The notes under the pieces were generated by a model that worked only from the letters and a program-made list of their open reading frames with translations, was not told the origin of the DNA and did no database searches. A DNA stretch of 64,000 nt from Rhodospirillales bacterium (lineage in GTDB: Bacteria; Pseudomonadota; Alphaproteobacteria; Reyranellales; Reyranellaceae). Shown in pieces: positions 49,342 through 58,088 of this stretch; position 1 is the stretch's first letter, and every line of letters starts with the position of its first letter. The translations under genes were made by a program, and so were the position numbers. The stretch covers positions 1 through 64,000 of the forward strand of contig JACPOB010000067.1 in the NCBI GenBank assembly GCA_016185145.1. Direction: 5' to 3'.

Positions 49342-50389
49342 CGTGACCCATCTTACGGCCTGGCCGCGCCGTGGCCTTGCCGTAGAGATGCAGCCGCGCC
49401 GTCGGATCGGCGAGGTAGCGCAGCCAGTCATCGGCTTCGTGTCCGATGAGGTTGTCCATGCGCGAGGGCATCAGCACGTCGACCGGCCCCAGCGGCAGAC
49501 CGCAGATCGCGCGCACGAGCTGCTCGAACTGGCTGGTGGCGCAGGCGTCGATCGTCCAATGCCCTGAATTGTGCGGCCGCGGCGCGAACTCGTTGGCCAG
49601 CACGCGATCGTCCCGGGTGACGAACATCTCCAGCGCCACGAGCCCCACGAGGTCGAGACCACGGGCCAGCTCGGCGCCGTAGCGCTCCGCCGTCGCCAGA
49701 GTTCCGGCATGCAAGGTCGACGGCACGGTGGTGGTGCGCAGGATGCCGTCGCGATGGTCGTTCATGCCGATCGGGAAACACCGCACCTCGCCGTCCAGCC
49801 CGCGTGCGACGATGGCCGAGATCTCGCAGGCGAAATCGACCAGCGCTTCCAGGATGCAGTCGCGTTTCCCAAGCTTCTGCCAGGCGGCGGCGAGGCCGGC
49901 GCGGTCGGCGACCCTGACCTGACCCTTGCCGTCATAGCCTTCGGTGCAGGTCTTCAGGATGCCGGGCAGGGCGGTGGCGGCGGCGATGTCGGCCTCGCTC
50001 CGGATCGCCTGGTATGGAGCGGTGTCGATCCCGAGCGTGCGGAAGAACTCCTTCTCGCGCAGCCGGTGCTGGGCGATATGGATCGGCTTCGTGCCCGGCC
50101 GCACCGGCTTGTGGCGCTGGCACTCGGCGACCGTCGCTTCCGGCACGTTCTCGAATTCGTAGGTGATGACGTCGACCTGGTCGGCGAAGCGCGCGAGGGC
50201 GGCCGCGTCGTCATACGCGCCGCTGACATGGCCCGCCGCGACGTCGCCGCCGATCGAATGCTCCTCCGGTGCATAGACCACGCAGCGATGGCCCAGCCGC
50301 GCGGCGGCGAGCGCGGTCATGCGGCCCAACTGGCCGCCGCCCAGGATGCCGATGGTCGAACCCGGGGGGAGGGGCTTGGTCGAACTCAT
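49319..50389 (-). CDS. purK: N5-carboxyaminoimidazole ribonucleotide synthase
   Basis: 356 residues, ATP-grasp. It converts AIR, bicarbonate and ATP to N5-CAIR in purine synthesis. Motifs: IGILGGGQLGRMTALAAARLG, EFENVPEATV, KTCTEGYDGKGQVRV, EFAPRPHNSGHWTIDA. It begins three bases after the purE stop; the pair is the usual bacterial purEK. The final codons overlap the COQ9-family gene on the other strand. Confidence 0.97.
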   Translation of the reverse strand: MSSTKPLPPGSTIGILGGGQLGRMTALAAARLGHRCVVYAPEEHSIGGDVAAGHVSGAYDDAAALARFADQVDVITYEFENVPEATVAECQRHKPVRPGTKPIHIAQHRLREKEFFRTLGIDTAPYQAIRSEADIAAATALPGILKTCTEGYDGKGQVRVADRAGLAAAWQKLGKRDCILEALVDFACEISAIVARGLDGEVRCFPIGMNDHRDGILRTTTVPSTLHAGTLATAERYGAELARGLDLVGLVALEMFVTRDDRVLANEFAPRPHNSGHWTIDACATSQFEQLVRAICGLPLGPVDVLMPSRMDNLIGHEADDWLRYLADPTARLHLYGKATARPGRKMGHVTFLKRS

Positions 50390-50392
50390 TTC

Positions 50393-50926
50393 CTAACGAT
50401 GCGGCGTCGCAGGCTCGTCCGACGGCGCCTTGGCGACGGCATCCGTCTGGCGCCTCCGCCATCTTTCCACTGCCGCCATTATCTTGACATCGCCAAGACC
50501 GACGATGCTGGCCGCCAGAAGCCCCGCATTCACCGCACCGGCGCGTCCGATGGCGAGCGTGCCGACAGCAATGCCGGCCGGCATCTGGACAATGGAAAGA
50601 AGGCTGTCCTGGCCCTTCAGCGCGGCGCTTTCGACGGGCACGCCCAGCACCGGCAGGGGGGTCATTGAGGCGGTCATGCCCGGCAGGTGGGCAGCACCGC
50701 CGGCGCCGGCGATGATGACCTTCAGGCCGCGGCCCTTGGCTGCGGCGGCATAACTCATCATGCGCTTGGGTGTCCGATGGGCGGAAATGATGCGGGCCTC
50801 GAACGGCACACCCAGCGCCTCGAGGGTCTCGGCGGCGTGGCGCATGGTCGTCCAGTCGGACTGGCTGCCCATGATCAGGCCGACCGCCGGTTTGCTGGCG
50901 GTTCGTTTGGCGGTGGATTTAGCCAT
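50393..50926 (-). CDS. purE: N5-CAIR mutase
   Basis: 177 residues. It isomerises N5-CAIR to [27 protein letters not shown] and SAHRTPKRM form the active site with [12 protein letters not shown]. The C-terminal 20 residues extend past the usual end with a charged tail. It lies seven bases after the ydcH-like gene, in a three-gene minus-strand operon. Confidence 0.97.
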   Translation of the reverse strand: MAKSTAKRTASKPAVGLIMGSQSDWTTMRHAAETLEALGVPFEARIISAHRTPKRMMSYAAAAKGRGLKVIIAGAGGAAHLPGMTASMTPLPVLGVPVESAALKGQDSLLSIVQMPAGIAVGTLAIGRAGAVNAGLLAASIVGLGDVKIMAAVERWRRRQTDAVAKAPSDEPATPHR

Positions 50927-50933
50927 TCTCGTC

Positions 50934-51155
50934 TCAGGCGATGATATCGGGAATCAACTGGCTTTCCAGTCTCAGGATCTGGTCCTTCAGGCCGAGCTTG
51001 CGCTTCTTCAGCCGTTGGAGCTGGAGCTGGTCGAACGGCGGCTTCTCGACCAGGCGGTCGATCACCTCGTCGAGGTCGCGGTGCTCGCTTTTCAAGGCCT
51101 CAAGCTTGGCCTTGAGGGTCTCGGCATCCTGCGGCTCCGAAGGAGGGTTGCTCAT
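50934..51155 (-). CDS. YdcH-like (DUF465) small coiled-coil protein
   Basis: 73 residues: [44 protein letters not shown] two-helix hairpin with the typical KKRKLxLKD motif of DUF465. Function unknown. It leads the purEK operon. A second family member is encoded at 52007. Confidence 0.9.
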   Translation of the reverse strand: MSNPPSEPQDAETLKAKLEALKSEHRDLDEVIDRLVEKPPFDQLQLQRLKKRKLGLKDQILRLESQLIPDIIA

Positions 51156-51216
51156 GCTCTAGCCACCTTGCGCTCCGCCGTGTACCCCTTCGCCCGGTCA
51201 AAGGGAAGCACCGAAG

Positions 51217-51783
51217 GTGTCGGATTTTCTGCCCCATCCGTTCTGGAGTTTCTCGCTCGAGCTGTACGCTGGCGAGGGCGTGGCCGAGGCCTGCCTCGAC
51301 CTGCAGGAGCGGCGCGGCTGCGACGTGAACATATTGCTGTTCTGTTGCTGGCTCGGCGCCTCGGGCCGGACGACGCTGACGGCCGACCGGCTGCGCGCCA
51401 TCCTCAAGGCGAGCGACGCATGGCAGGCCGAGATCGTGCGGCCCTTGCGCGCGGTGCGCCGGATGTTGAAGGATCGGCCTTGGCCGGAAACGGAACTGGG
51501 GGCAATGCCCGAGACCGTCGATGCGGTGCGCCGGCGCGTCGCCGATGCCGAGCTCGCGGCCGAGCACGCCGAGCAGATCAAGCTCGCAAGCCTGCACTCG
51601 CCGCCGGCCGACCGCGACCGGCCGGTCGACAAGCGCCTGCGCGCGGCGGTGGGCAATCTCGGCGTCTATGCGGTGTGCCTGGGCGTGGTGCCCGATGCCA
51701 AGGACCGCGCCGCCGTCGTGGCCTTGATGAAAGGAACGTTCCCGGTGCTGACGGTGGACGAGATAACGAGGGTGGTCGGCTGA
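51217..51783 (+). CDS. TIGR02444-family protein
   Basis: 188 residues with GTG start. FWSFSLELYAGEGVAEACLDLQERRGCDVNILLFCCWLGA is the family signature. The remainder is helical and variable. No biochemical role is known. It diverges from the ydcH-like gene with a gap of 61 bases. Confidence 0.9.
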   Translation: MSDFLPHPFWSFSLELYAGEGVAEACLDLQERRGCDVNILLFCCWLGASGRTTLTADRLRAILKASDAWQAEIVRPLRAVRRMLKDRPWPETELGAMPETVDAVRRRVADAELAAEHAEQIKLASLHSPPADRDRPVDKRLRAAVGNLGVYAVCLGVVPDAKDRAAVVALMKGTFPVLTVDEITRVVG

Positions 51784-52006
51784 CGCTCTTCGGACCGGCT
51801 TTCCACCGGAATTTTTCTCGGGGCTCCAGCAGTTGCACTCGTAGCTCGCCCTGGGGCCCCTGAAACATCGACGATCTGCCGCGATGGTTCAACCATGCTG
51901 ACTATGTCGCGGGATATGCACGGGGCGGAAAGGCACTCGATTCGACGTGACTCCCTGCAACGAAGGAGTCACAGTTTGCCGTCCGCAACAATCTCGGAGG
52001 TCGCCC

Positions 52007-52186
52007 GTGAGCACAGTGGACCACATCGAAGCGCTCAAGGCCAAGCATGCTTCCCTTGAGCAAGCGATCGATCAAGAGAACATGCGCCCGCATCCCGACG
52101 ACGATGCGATCTGCAGCCTCAAAAAGCGCAAGCTACAAATAAAGGACGAAATTGCTCGTCTGACCGCCTCCAGCACCAGACACTGA
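52007..52186 (+). CDS. Second YdcH-like (DUF465) protein
   Basis: 59 residues from GTG at 52007, behind a CGGAGG site. VDHIEALKAKHASLEQAIDQE and LKKRKLQIKDEIARL are the paired helices and the KKRKL motif. An ATG further upstream (51947) gives a longer product without a ribosome site. A paralogue of the gene at 50934; it lies alone between convergent genes. Confidence 0.85.
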   Translation: MSTVDHIEALKAKHASLEQAIDQENMRPHPDDDAICSLKKRKLQIKDEIARLTASSTRH

Positions 52187-52231
52187 CCTACTCACCGCCT
52201 CACCGATCTCGAGAGGCGCCGCAAGGCCGCG

Positions 52232-53047
52232 TCACGCTCCGGTCCGGCGCCGGGGCGGCGCGCGCCGCGCGATCTTGATGCGGCCGCGGCTCGTCCCGGC
52301 CGCGATCGACTGGAAGGCGATCTCGACCCGGTACCGCGCCGGATGGCAGTGCGCGATGACGACGGCGATCGGCTTGTCGTCGACGTCGTAGTAGGTCCTG
52401 AGCACCACCATCACCGGACTGCCGTCGGGAACCCGCAGCAGCGCGGCGACGTCCGGGTCGGCCGCCGCCGCGACCGTGATCTGGTGAGCGCGTGACAGCG
52501 TCCGGCCGAGCCTTTCGCAAATGCGCAGGATCGGCTGCGTTCGCGTGGAAAAATCAGCTGGCCTCAGCGGCAAGGCATCCTCCACCGGAAGATGGAACTG
52601 GCCCGCCGAGAAGATCTCGCCCTCGACCTCGACCAGGCACTGGATCACCACCGTCGCGCGCCCGGCGCCGAAGGCGGCCGCGACCTCGGGCGGCTTTTCG
52701 GCCGACCCTTCCGTCCGCTCCAGGAACTTGAACCGCACCCGCCTGTCGTAGGCCAGCACGTCGTTGAGCTGGCCGCGCAGTTGTACGGACTGCATCGCCG
52801 CCACCGGGTCGGCGACGAAGGTGCCCACGCCATGGCGACGGAACAGGACGCTCTCCGCGCACAAGTCGCCGATCGCGCGCCGGATGGTGATCCGGCTGAC
52901 GCCGTACTCCTCGCAGAGCCGGGCCTCGTTGGGGAGCACGTCGCCGGCGCGGAATTCGCCCGACCGCACGCGCTCATACAAGTCCTCGCGCACCTGGTCA
53001 TGGAGAGGCGCGGCGGTCTGGGACAGGTGTCGCGTTCGAAGCTGCAT
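52232..53047 (-). CDS. GntR/HutC-family transcriptional regulator
   Basis: 271 residues. The N-terminal winged helix (about 10-80) reads LHDQVREDLYERVRSGEFRAGDVLPNEARLCEEYGVSRITIRRAIGDL split as usual, ending RHGVGTFVA. A C-terminal UTRA ligand domain (about 95-245) ends with VVLRTYYDVDDKPIAVVIAHCHP. It should sense an effector and control the divergent TRAP-hyu-rraA operon. An arginine-rich tail extends past the UTRA domain. Confidence 0.93.
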   Translation of the reverse strand: MQLRTRHLSQTAAPLHDQVREDLYERVRSGEFRAGDVLPNEARLCEEYGVSRITIRRAIGDLCAESVLFRRHGVGTFVADPVAAMQSVQLRGQLNDVLAYDRRVRFKFLERTEGSAEKPPEVAAAFGAGRATVVIQCLVEVEGEIFSAGQFHLPVEDALPLRPADFSTRTQPILRICERLGRTLSRAHQITVAAAADPDVAALLRVPDGSPVMVVLRTYYDVDDKPIAVVIAHCHPARYRVEIAFQSIAAGTSRGRIKIARRAPPRRRTGA

Positions 53048-53068
53048 CGTCGGCCTTGCGTCTAGTTG

Positions 53069-53082
53069 TTATGATGACATAA
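53069..53082. promoter_or_regulatory. Candidate GntR operator
   Basis: Inverted repeat TTATG-ATGA-CATAA in the 88-base gap between the regulator and dctP starts. It is the only AT-rich palindrome there and lies 21 bases upstream of the regulator ATG (which reads away on the minus strand), well placed for autoregulation and control of the TRAP operon. Confidence 0.5.
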
Positions 53083-53135
53083 TCTGATGGTCAACAGGCC
53101 GATTGGCCGGAGCGAAAGAAGAGGGGTGGGGGATC

Positions 53136-54149
53136 ATGATGCGCAGCATCGTACATCGGCTTGTGGGAATGATCGGAATTGTCGCCGTCGGCGCGATCGC
53201 CGGCGGCGGGGCGTCGGCCCAGGAAGTGCTGAGGGTCGGCGCGGTGGTGTTCGGCGAGCACTCCTCGGTGCGGGCGATCAAGGAGGTCTTCGTGCCCGAG
53301 GTCGCGAAGGCCACACAGGGCCGCTACAAGGTCGAGATCTATTCGGATTCGCAGCTCGGCGGGAACGCCGAGGTCGTTCAGCAGACCCGCAACGGCACGA
53401 TCTTCGGCTGCTTCGTCTCGGCCGCGTGGGTGACGAGCTACGTGCCCAAGCTCGGCGTCGCCGGCCTGCCGTTCCTGTTCCCCGACCGCGAGCACGCCTT
53501 CCGCGCCTTCGACGGCCCGGCCGGCGAGGAGATCAGGAAGGCGCTCGAGAATTCCGGCTTCGCCACGCTGGGCTTCATGGAGCTTGGCTTCCGCCATCTC
53601 ACCACCTCGCGCAAGAAGGTCTCGACGCCGGCCGACCTCAAGGGCCTGAAGATCCGCCTGCAGTCCAATCCCGTCCACATCGAGACCTTCCGCCTGCTGG
53701 GGGCCAACCCGGTGCAGATCGACGGCCAGGAGCTCTTCGCCGCCCTCAGCCAGGGCGTGGCCGACGGCCAGGAGAATCCCTTCTCGGTCATCAGCTTGTT
53801 CAAGCTCTATGAAGCCAAGCAGAAGTACCTCACCGAGACGGGGCACTTCTACGACATCCTGACCTTCCTCGGCTCCAAGCGGATGCTCGACAAGATGAGC
53901 CCGGCCGATCGAGAGGCGATCCTGGCCGCGGCGGCGAAGACGACCGCGCTGCAGCGCCGCTACGCGGCCGAGGAAGAGGAGAAGTACAAGCAGAACCTCG
54001 TCAGCAACGGCGTCGAGATCACGGCGCTGACGCCGGCGCAGCGCAAGGCCTTCGAGGACGCGATCGCGCCGATCTATCCCAAGATCGAGCGCGAGCTCGG
54101 CGCCGACTTCGTGAAGCGCTTCATCGCCGCCGCGCGGTCGGCCAACTGA
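53136..54149 (+). CDS. TRAP transporter substrate-binding protein, DctP family
   Basis: 337 residues with an N-terminal signal peptide (about 1-28, ending ASAQ). DctP motifs: FGEHSSVRAIKEVFVPEVAKATQGRYKVE, PADLKGLKIRLQSNPVHIETFRLLGANP (the Arg of the carboxylate-binding site) and GVADGQENPFSV. It binds a carboxylate in the periplasm. Start ATG-ATG at 53136 behind GGGGGA. First gene of a six-gene operon. Confidence 0.94.
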   Translation: MMRSIVHRLVGMIGIVAVGAIAGGGASAQEVLRVGAVVFGEHSSVRAIKEVFVPEVAKATQGRYKVEIYSDSQLGGNAEVVQQTRNGTIFGCFVSAAWVTSYVPKLGVAGLPFLFPDREHAFRAFDGPAGEEIRKALENSGFATLGFMELGFRHLTTSRKKVSTPADLKGLKIRLQSNPVHIETFRLLGANPVQIDGQELFAALSQGVADGQENPFSVISLFKLYEAKQKYLTETGHFYDILTFLGSKRMLDKMSPADREAILAAAAKTTALQRRYAAEEEEKYKQNLVSNGVEITALTPAQRKAFEDAIAPIYPKIERELGADFVKRFIAAARSAN

Positions 54150-54150
54150 G

Positions 54151-54669
54151 GTGGTCGTGAACCTGCCGGGATTGCCGCGCTTTCTGCGGCCGGTCGAGGC
54201 GGCGCTGATCGTCGCCTCGTCGGTGGCGACGGCACTCGTCGTGATCCTGGTCACGGCCGATGTGGTGGCGCGCTACGTGTTCGCCGATTCGATCGTCTTC
54301 GCCAACGAGCTGGCGCGGCTGATGTTCGTGTGGGCGATCTTCCTCGGCTTCCCGCTCGCGCTCAGCCGCGGGCGGCACGTCGGCATCGAGTTCCTCGACG
54401 CCGTTCTGGCGCGGCGCTGGGTGCGGGCGATCATTCGCGTCGGCGCGGTGTTCAGCGCCATCCTGCTCGCGGTGATCTTCTGGAAGAGCCTCGACATCAT
54501 GCTGTTCAACTGGGACCAGCAGCTCAACACCCTGCCGCTCAGCGCCGGGCTCTTCTACCTGCCGGTCACCATCTCGATGGCGGTGAGCGTGGTCTACCTG
54601 CTGGCGATCTGCTTCCGCGGAAGCCGCACGCTCGTCGAGGATCATGAGCCGCCGGGAGGCGTCGATTGA
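54151..54669 (+). CDS. TRAP transporter small permease, DctQ family
   Basis: 172 residues, about four hydrophobic segments (AALIVASSVATALVVILVTADVV, MFVWAIFLGFPLALSRGRHVGIEF). It bridges the binding protein and the large permease. GTG start one base after dctP stop. The stop overlaps the TTG start of dctM. Confidence 0.93.
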   Translation: MVVNLPGLPRFLRPVEAALIVASSVATALVVILVTADVVARYVFADSIVFANELARLMFVWAIFLGFPLALSRGRHVGIEFLDAVLARRWVRAIIRVGAVFSAILLAVIFWKSLDIMLFNWDQQLNTLPLSAGLFYLPVTISMAVSVVYLLAICFRGSRTLVEDHEPPGGVD

Positions 54670-55949
54670 CCGGCCTTCTCGTCGCCGCCTTTGCGATCTT
54701 CGCGATCCTCGGCGTGCCGATCGCCTTCGCCTTCGGCCTGTCGGCGCTGGCCGGCCTGCTGTGGGCCGGCATGCCGTTCAACATCCTGGCCGAGAAGATG
54801 GTGTTCTCGGTCGATTCGTTCCCCTTGATGGCCATCCCGTTCTTCATGCTCGCCGGCGAGCTGATGGTCGAGGGCGGCATCATGCAGCGCCTCGTGGCGC
54901 TGGCGAACGCCGTCGTCGGCAACATCCGGGGCGGGCTCGCCCAGTCCTGCGTGCTGTCGGGCGTCGGCCTGTCGATGGTCTCGGGCACCGCGGTGGCTGA
55001 CGCCGTGGCGCTGAACGCGGCGATGGGGCGGCCGATGGCCAAGGCCTACGGCGTGCCGTTCAGCAGCGGCGTGATCGCCGCGGCCGCCAACCTCGGGCCG
55101 ATCATCCCGCCCAGCACGCCGATGATCCTCTACGCCACGCTCGCCGGCAGCCTCGTGCCGGTGTCGGACCTGTTCGCCGCCGGCTTCATCCCGGGATTGC
55201 TGATCGGCTTCGGCATGATGGTGGCGATCTACGTCATCGCCGTCCGCCGCGGCTATCCGCGCACCGGCAGCGCGTTCAGCTTCGGCGTGTTCCTGACGCG
55301 CCTGCGCCAGGTCTTCCTCGTCCTGCTGATGCCGGTCGTCGTCATCGGCGGCATCGTGTTCGGCGCCTTCACCGCCACCGAGGGCGGGGCGATCGCCGTC
55401 GCCTATGCGCTGCTGGCCGGCTTCTTCATCACGCGGACGCTGCGCTTCAAGGCGTTGCCGGGGATCTTCCTGCGCGCCGTCGTGACCTCGGCGGTGGTGG
55501 GAGCGCTGATCGCCTTCGCCTCGCCGCTGACCTTCCTCTTCTCGATCTCCGGCATCCCGGAGCTGATCGGCGACTTCTTCCGCGACATCTCGGCCGGGCC
55601 GACGGCCTTCCTGCTTGCCGTCTTCGTGATGCTGGTGATCGTCGGCATCTTCATCGAGCCGGCGTCCGCCTACATCCTGCTGGTGCCGATCTTCGCGCCG
55701 ATGGCGCCCAAGTTCGGCATCGATTCGGTCCATTTCGCCACCGTCTTCATCCTGACCCTGATCATCGGGATGCTGACGCCGCCGGTTGGCGCCCTGCTCT
55801 TCGTCATGACCGGCGTCAACAAGATCTCGCTCGGCACGCTGTCGCGCGAGCTCATACCCTTCATCGCCATCCAGTTCGGCGTCGTGTTGGCGATCATCTT
55901 CTGGCCGGACCTCGCGACCTGGCTGCCCCAGCTCATTCGCAACCTCTAA
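54666..55949 (+). CDS. TRAP transporter large permease, DctM family
   Basis: 427 residues, about twelve hydrophobic segments. PFFMLAGELMVEGGIMQRLVALA, IPPSTPMILYATLA and TPPVGALLFVMTG are DctM signatures. It is the sodium-driven channel subunit. TTG start at 54666 overlapping the dctQ stop. Confidence 0.95.
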   Translation: MTGLLVAAFAIFAILGVPIAFAFGLSALAGLLWAGMPFNILAEKMVFSVDSFPLMAIPFFMLAGELMVEGGIMQRLVALANAVVGNIRGGLAQSCVLSGVGLSMVSGTAVADAVALNAAMGRPMAKAYGVPFSSGVIAAAANLGPIIPPSTPMILYATLAGSLVPVSDLFAAGFIPGLLIGFGMMVAIYVIAVRRGYPRTGSAFSFGVFLTRLRQVFLVLLMPVVVIGGIVFGAFTATEGGAIAVAYALLAGFFITRTLRFKALPGIFLRAVVTSAVVGALIAFASPLTFLFSISGIPELIGDFFRDISAGPTAFLLAVFVMLVIVGIFIEPASAYILLVPIFAPMAPKFGIDSVHFATVFILTLIIGMLTPPVGALLFVMTGVNKISLGTLSRELIPFIAIQFGVVLAIIFWPDLATWLPQLIRNL

Positions 55950-55958
55950 GGGAAGACG

Positions 55959-58073
55959 ATGTCCTATCGCATCGGTGTCGACATCGGCGGCACCTTCACC
56001 GATTTCACGCTCATCGACGACAGCACCGGCGCCATCGCCATCCACAAGCAGCTCACCACGCCGCGCGATCCGTCAGAGGCGGTCCTCGAGGGCATCGACG
56101 CCCTGCTGGCGCGCCGCAAGGTCGCCATCGGCCAGCTCACGGCCGTGATCCACGGCTCGACCCTGGTGACCAATGCGCTGATCGAGCGCAAGGGCGTGCC
56201 GACGGCAATGCTGGTGACCGCGGGATTTCGTGACGTGCTCGATGTCGCGCAGGAGACGCGATACGACCTCTACGATCTGCGCATCCGCCTGCCCGAGCCG
56301 GTGGTGCCGCGGCACCTGCGGGCCGAGGTCGCCGAGCGCATCCGCTATGACGGCCATGTCGAGCGCGCACCCGACGAGGCGGAGGTCGCCGCCGCGATAG
56401 ACGATCTCGTCGAGCGCGGCGCACAGTCGGTCGCGATCTGCTTCCTGCATGCCTTCACCAATCCGAGCCACGAGCTCGAGGTGGCCCGGATCGTCCGCCG
56501 CCGTCATCCCACTCTCTACGTCTCGACTTCGGCGGACGTCTTTCCGTTCATGCGCGAGTACGAGCGGTGGACGACGACGGCGATGAACGCCTACACGCAG
56601 CCGATCGTCGACCGCTACCTGTCGCGCATCGAGCAGGGGCTGGCCGGTCGCGGCTTCAACGGCCTGTTCCACATCATGACCTCGAGCGGCGGCACGGTGA
56701 CGGCCGACACGGCACGCCGCTACCCGGTGCGCATGCTGGAATCGGGGCCGGCAGCGGGCGTGCTCATGTCGAGCTTCCACGGGCGCACGATGGGCATCGA
56801 CCGGCTGCTGTCGTTCGACATGGGCGGTACCACGGCCAAGGGCGCCATCGTGCGCGGCGGCGCGCCGGTCAAGAAGTACGAGATCGAGGTCGCCCGCATC
56901 CATGAGTTCAAGCACGGCAGCGGCCTGCCGGCCAAGATCCCGGTCATCGACATGATCGAGATCGGTGCCGGCGGCGGCAGCATCGCCGAGCTCGACGAGC
57001 GTGGCGTCATCCGTGTCGGTCCGCGCAGCGCCGGCGCCGACCCCGGACCGGCTTGCTACGGCCGCGGCGGCACGGCGCCGACGCTCACCGACGCCAACCT
57101 GCTGCTGGGCTACTACGATCCGGCCTACTTCCTGGGCGGCAAGATGAAGCTCGACGTCGCCGCCGCCGCGCGCGTCGTGCAGGCCGGGATCGCCGACAAG
57201 CTCGGCATCGACCTGACGCGCGCCGCCTGGGGCATCCACGAGATCATCAACGAGGACGTGGCGCGCGCCTTCCGCGTGCACGCCTCCGAGCTCGGGTTCG
57301 ACTACCGGTCCGCCAGCATGGTGGCCTTCGGCGGCTCGGGACCGGCCCATGCCACGCGCATCGCTCGCAAGCTGCGCATCCCGCACGTCGTCTTCCCGCT
57401 TGGCTCGGGCGTCATGTCGGCCTTCGGCATGCTGGTGAGCCCGCTCAGCTTCGAGACCGCGCGCACCCAGCGCATCGCCTACGACGACCTGAACGAGGAA
57501 CGCTTCGCGGCCGTGCTCGACGAGCTGTCGGGTGGCGCCTCGGCATTCCTGCGGGCAGCCGGGGTCGCGGCCGACGACATCTCGATCGTGCACCGGCTGG
57601 ACATGCGCTATGTCGGCCAGGGCTACGAGATCGAGGTCGAGGTGCCGCGCGGCATGCCCTCCGGCGAGGCCTATCGCGCGCTGCCGGGTCGTTTTGCCGA
57701 GGCTTACGCCAAGATCTTCTCGATCAGCTACCTCAAGGAGCCGCTCGAGATCATGAACTGGAAGGTCGAGGCGACGGGGCCGCAGCCCGCCAAGGCGGCC
57801 GGCACGCACCTCGTGGGCGTGACGCCCAGCGCAAAGGCGTTGAAGGGCAGGCGCCGCGCCTGGTTCCCCGACCTTGGCGATTTCGTCGAGGCGGCCGTCT
57901 ACGACCGCTATGCGCTGCGCGAAGGCGAGGAGGTCACGGGGCCTGCTTTCGTCGAGGAGCAGGAATCGACATGCGTGCTCGGCCCGGGCGACGTCGCGCG
58001 CATCGACGGCAAGGGCAATCTCGTCGCTGAAATCCCCGTCGCGGCGGCCGCGCGCACGGGCACCGACGGCTGA
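55959..58073 (+). CDS. hyuA: Hydantoinase/oxoprolinase subunit A
   Basis: 704 residues. ASKHA-like phosphate-binding motifs: IGVDIGGTFTDFTLID at the N-terminus, the GGTTAKGAI loop, GAGGGSIAELDERG. ATP-dependent ring opening of 5-membered amides (hydantoin, oxoproline) or carboxylation of acetone-type substrates is known for the family. Substrate here unknown. It begins ten bases after dctM, behind GGGAAG. Confidence 0.93.
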   Translation: MSYRIGVDIGGTFTDFTLIDDSTGAIAIHKQLTTPRDPSEAVLEGIDALLARRKVAIGQLTAVIHGSTLVTNALIERKGVPTAMLVTAGFRDVLDVAQETRYDLYDLRIRLPEPVVPRHLRAEVAERIRYDGHVERAPDEAEVAAAIDDLVERGAQSVAICFLHAFTNPSHELEVARIVRRRHPTLYVSTSADVFPFMREYERWTTTAMNAYTQPIVDRYLSRIEQGLAGRGFNGLFHIMTSSGGTVTADTARRYPVRMLESGPAAGVLMSSFHGRTMGIDRLLSFDMGGTTAKGAIVRGGAPVKKYEIEVARIHEFKHGSGLPAKIPVIDMIEIGAGGGSIAELDERGVIRVGPRSAGADPGPACYGRGGTAPTLTDANLLLGYYDPAYFLGGKMKLDVAAAARVVQAGIADKLGIDLTRAAWGIHEIINEDVARAFRVHASELGFDYRSASMVAFGGSGPAHATRIARKLRIPHVVFPLGSGVMSAFGMLVSPLSFETARTQRIAYDDLNEERFAAVLDELSGGASAFLRAAGVAADDISIVHRLDMRYVGQGYEIEVEVPRGMPSGEAYRALPGRFAEAYAKIFSISYLKEPLEIMNWKVEATGPQPAKAAGTHLVGVTPSAKALKGRRRAWFPDLGDFVEAAVYDRYALREGEEVTGPAFVEEQESTCVLGPGDVARIDGKGNLVAEIPVAAAARTGTDG

Positions 58074-58088
58074 TCAGGAGAAGGGAAG

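Noticed and set aside
51784..51850. Terminator after the TIGR02444 gene (CCGG...CCGG followed by TTTTT)
   Set aside because: The stem is only four base pairs, too weak to claim.
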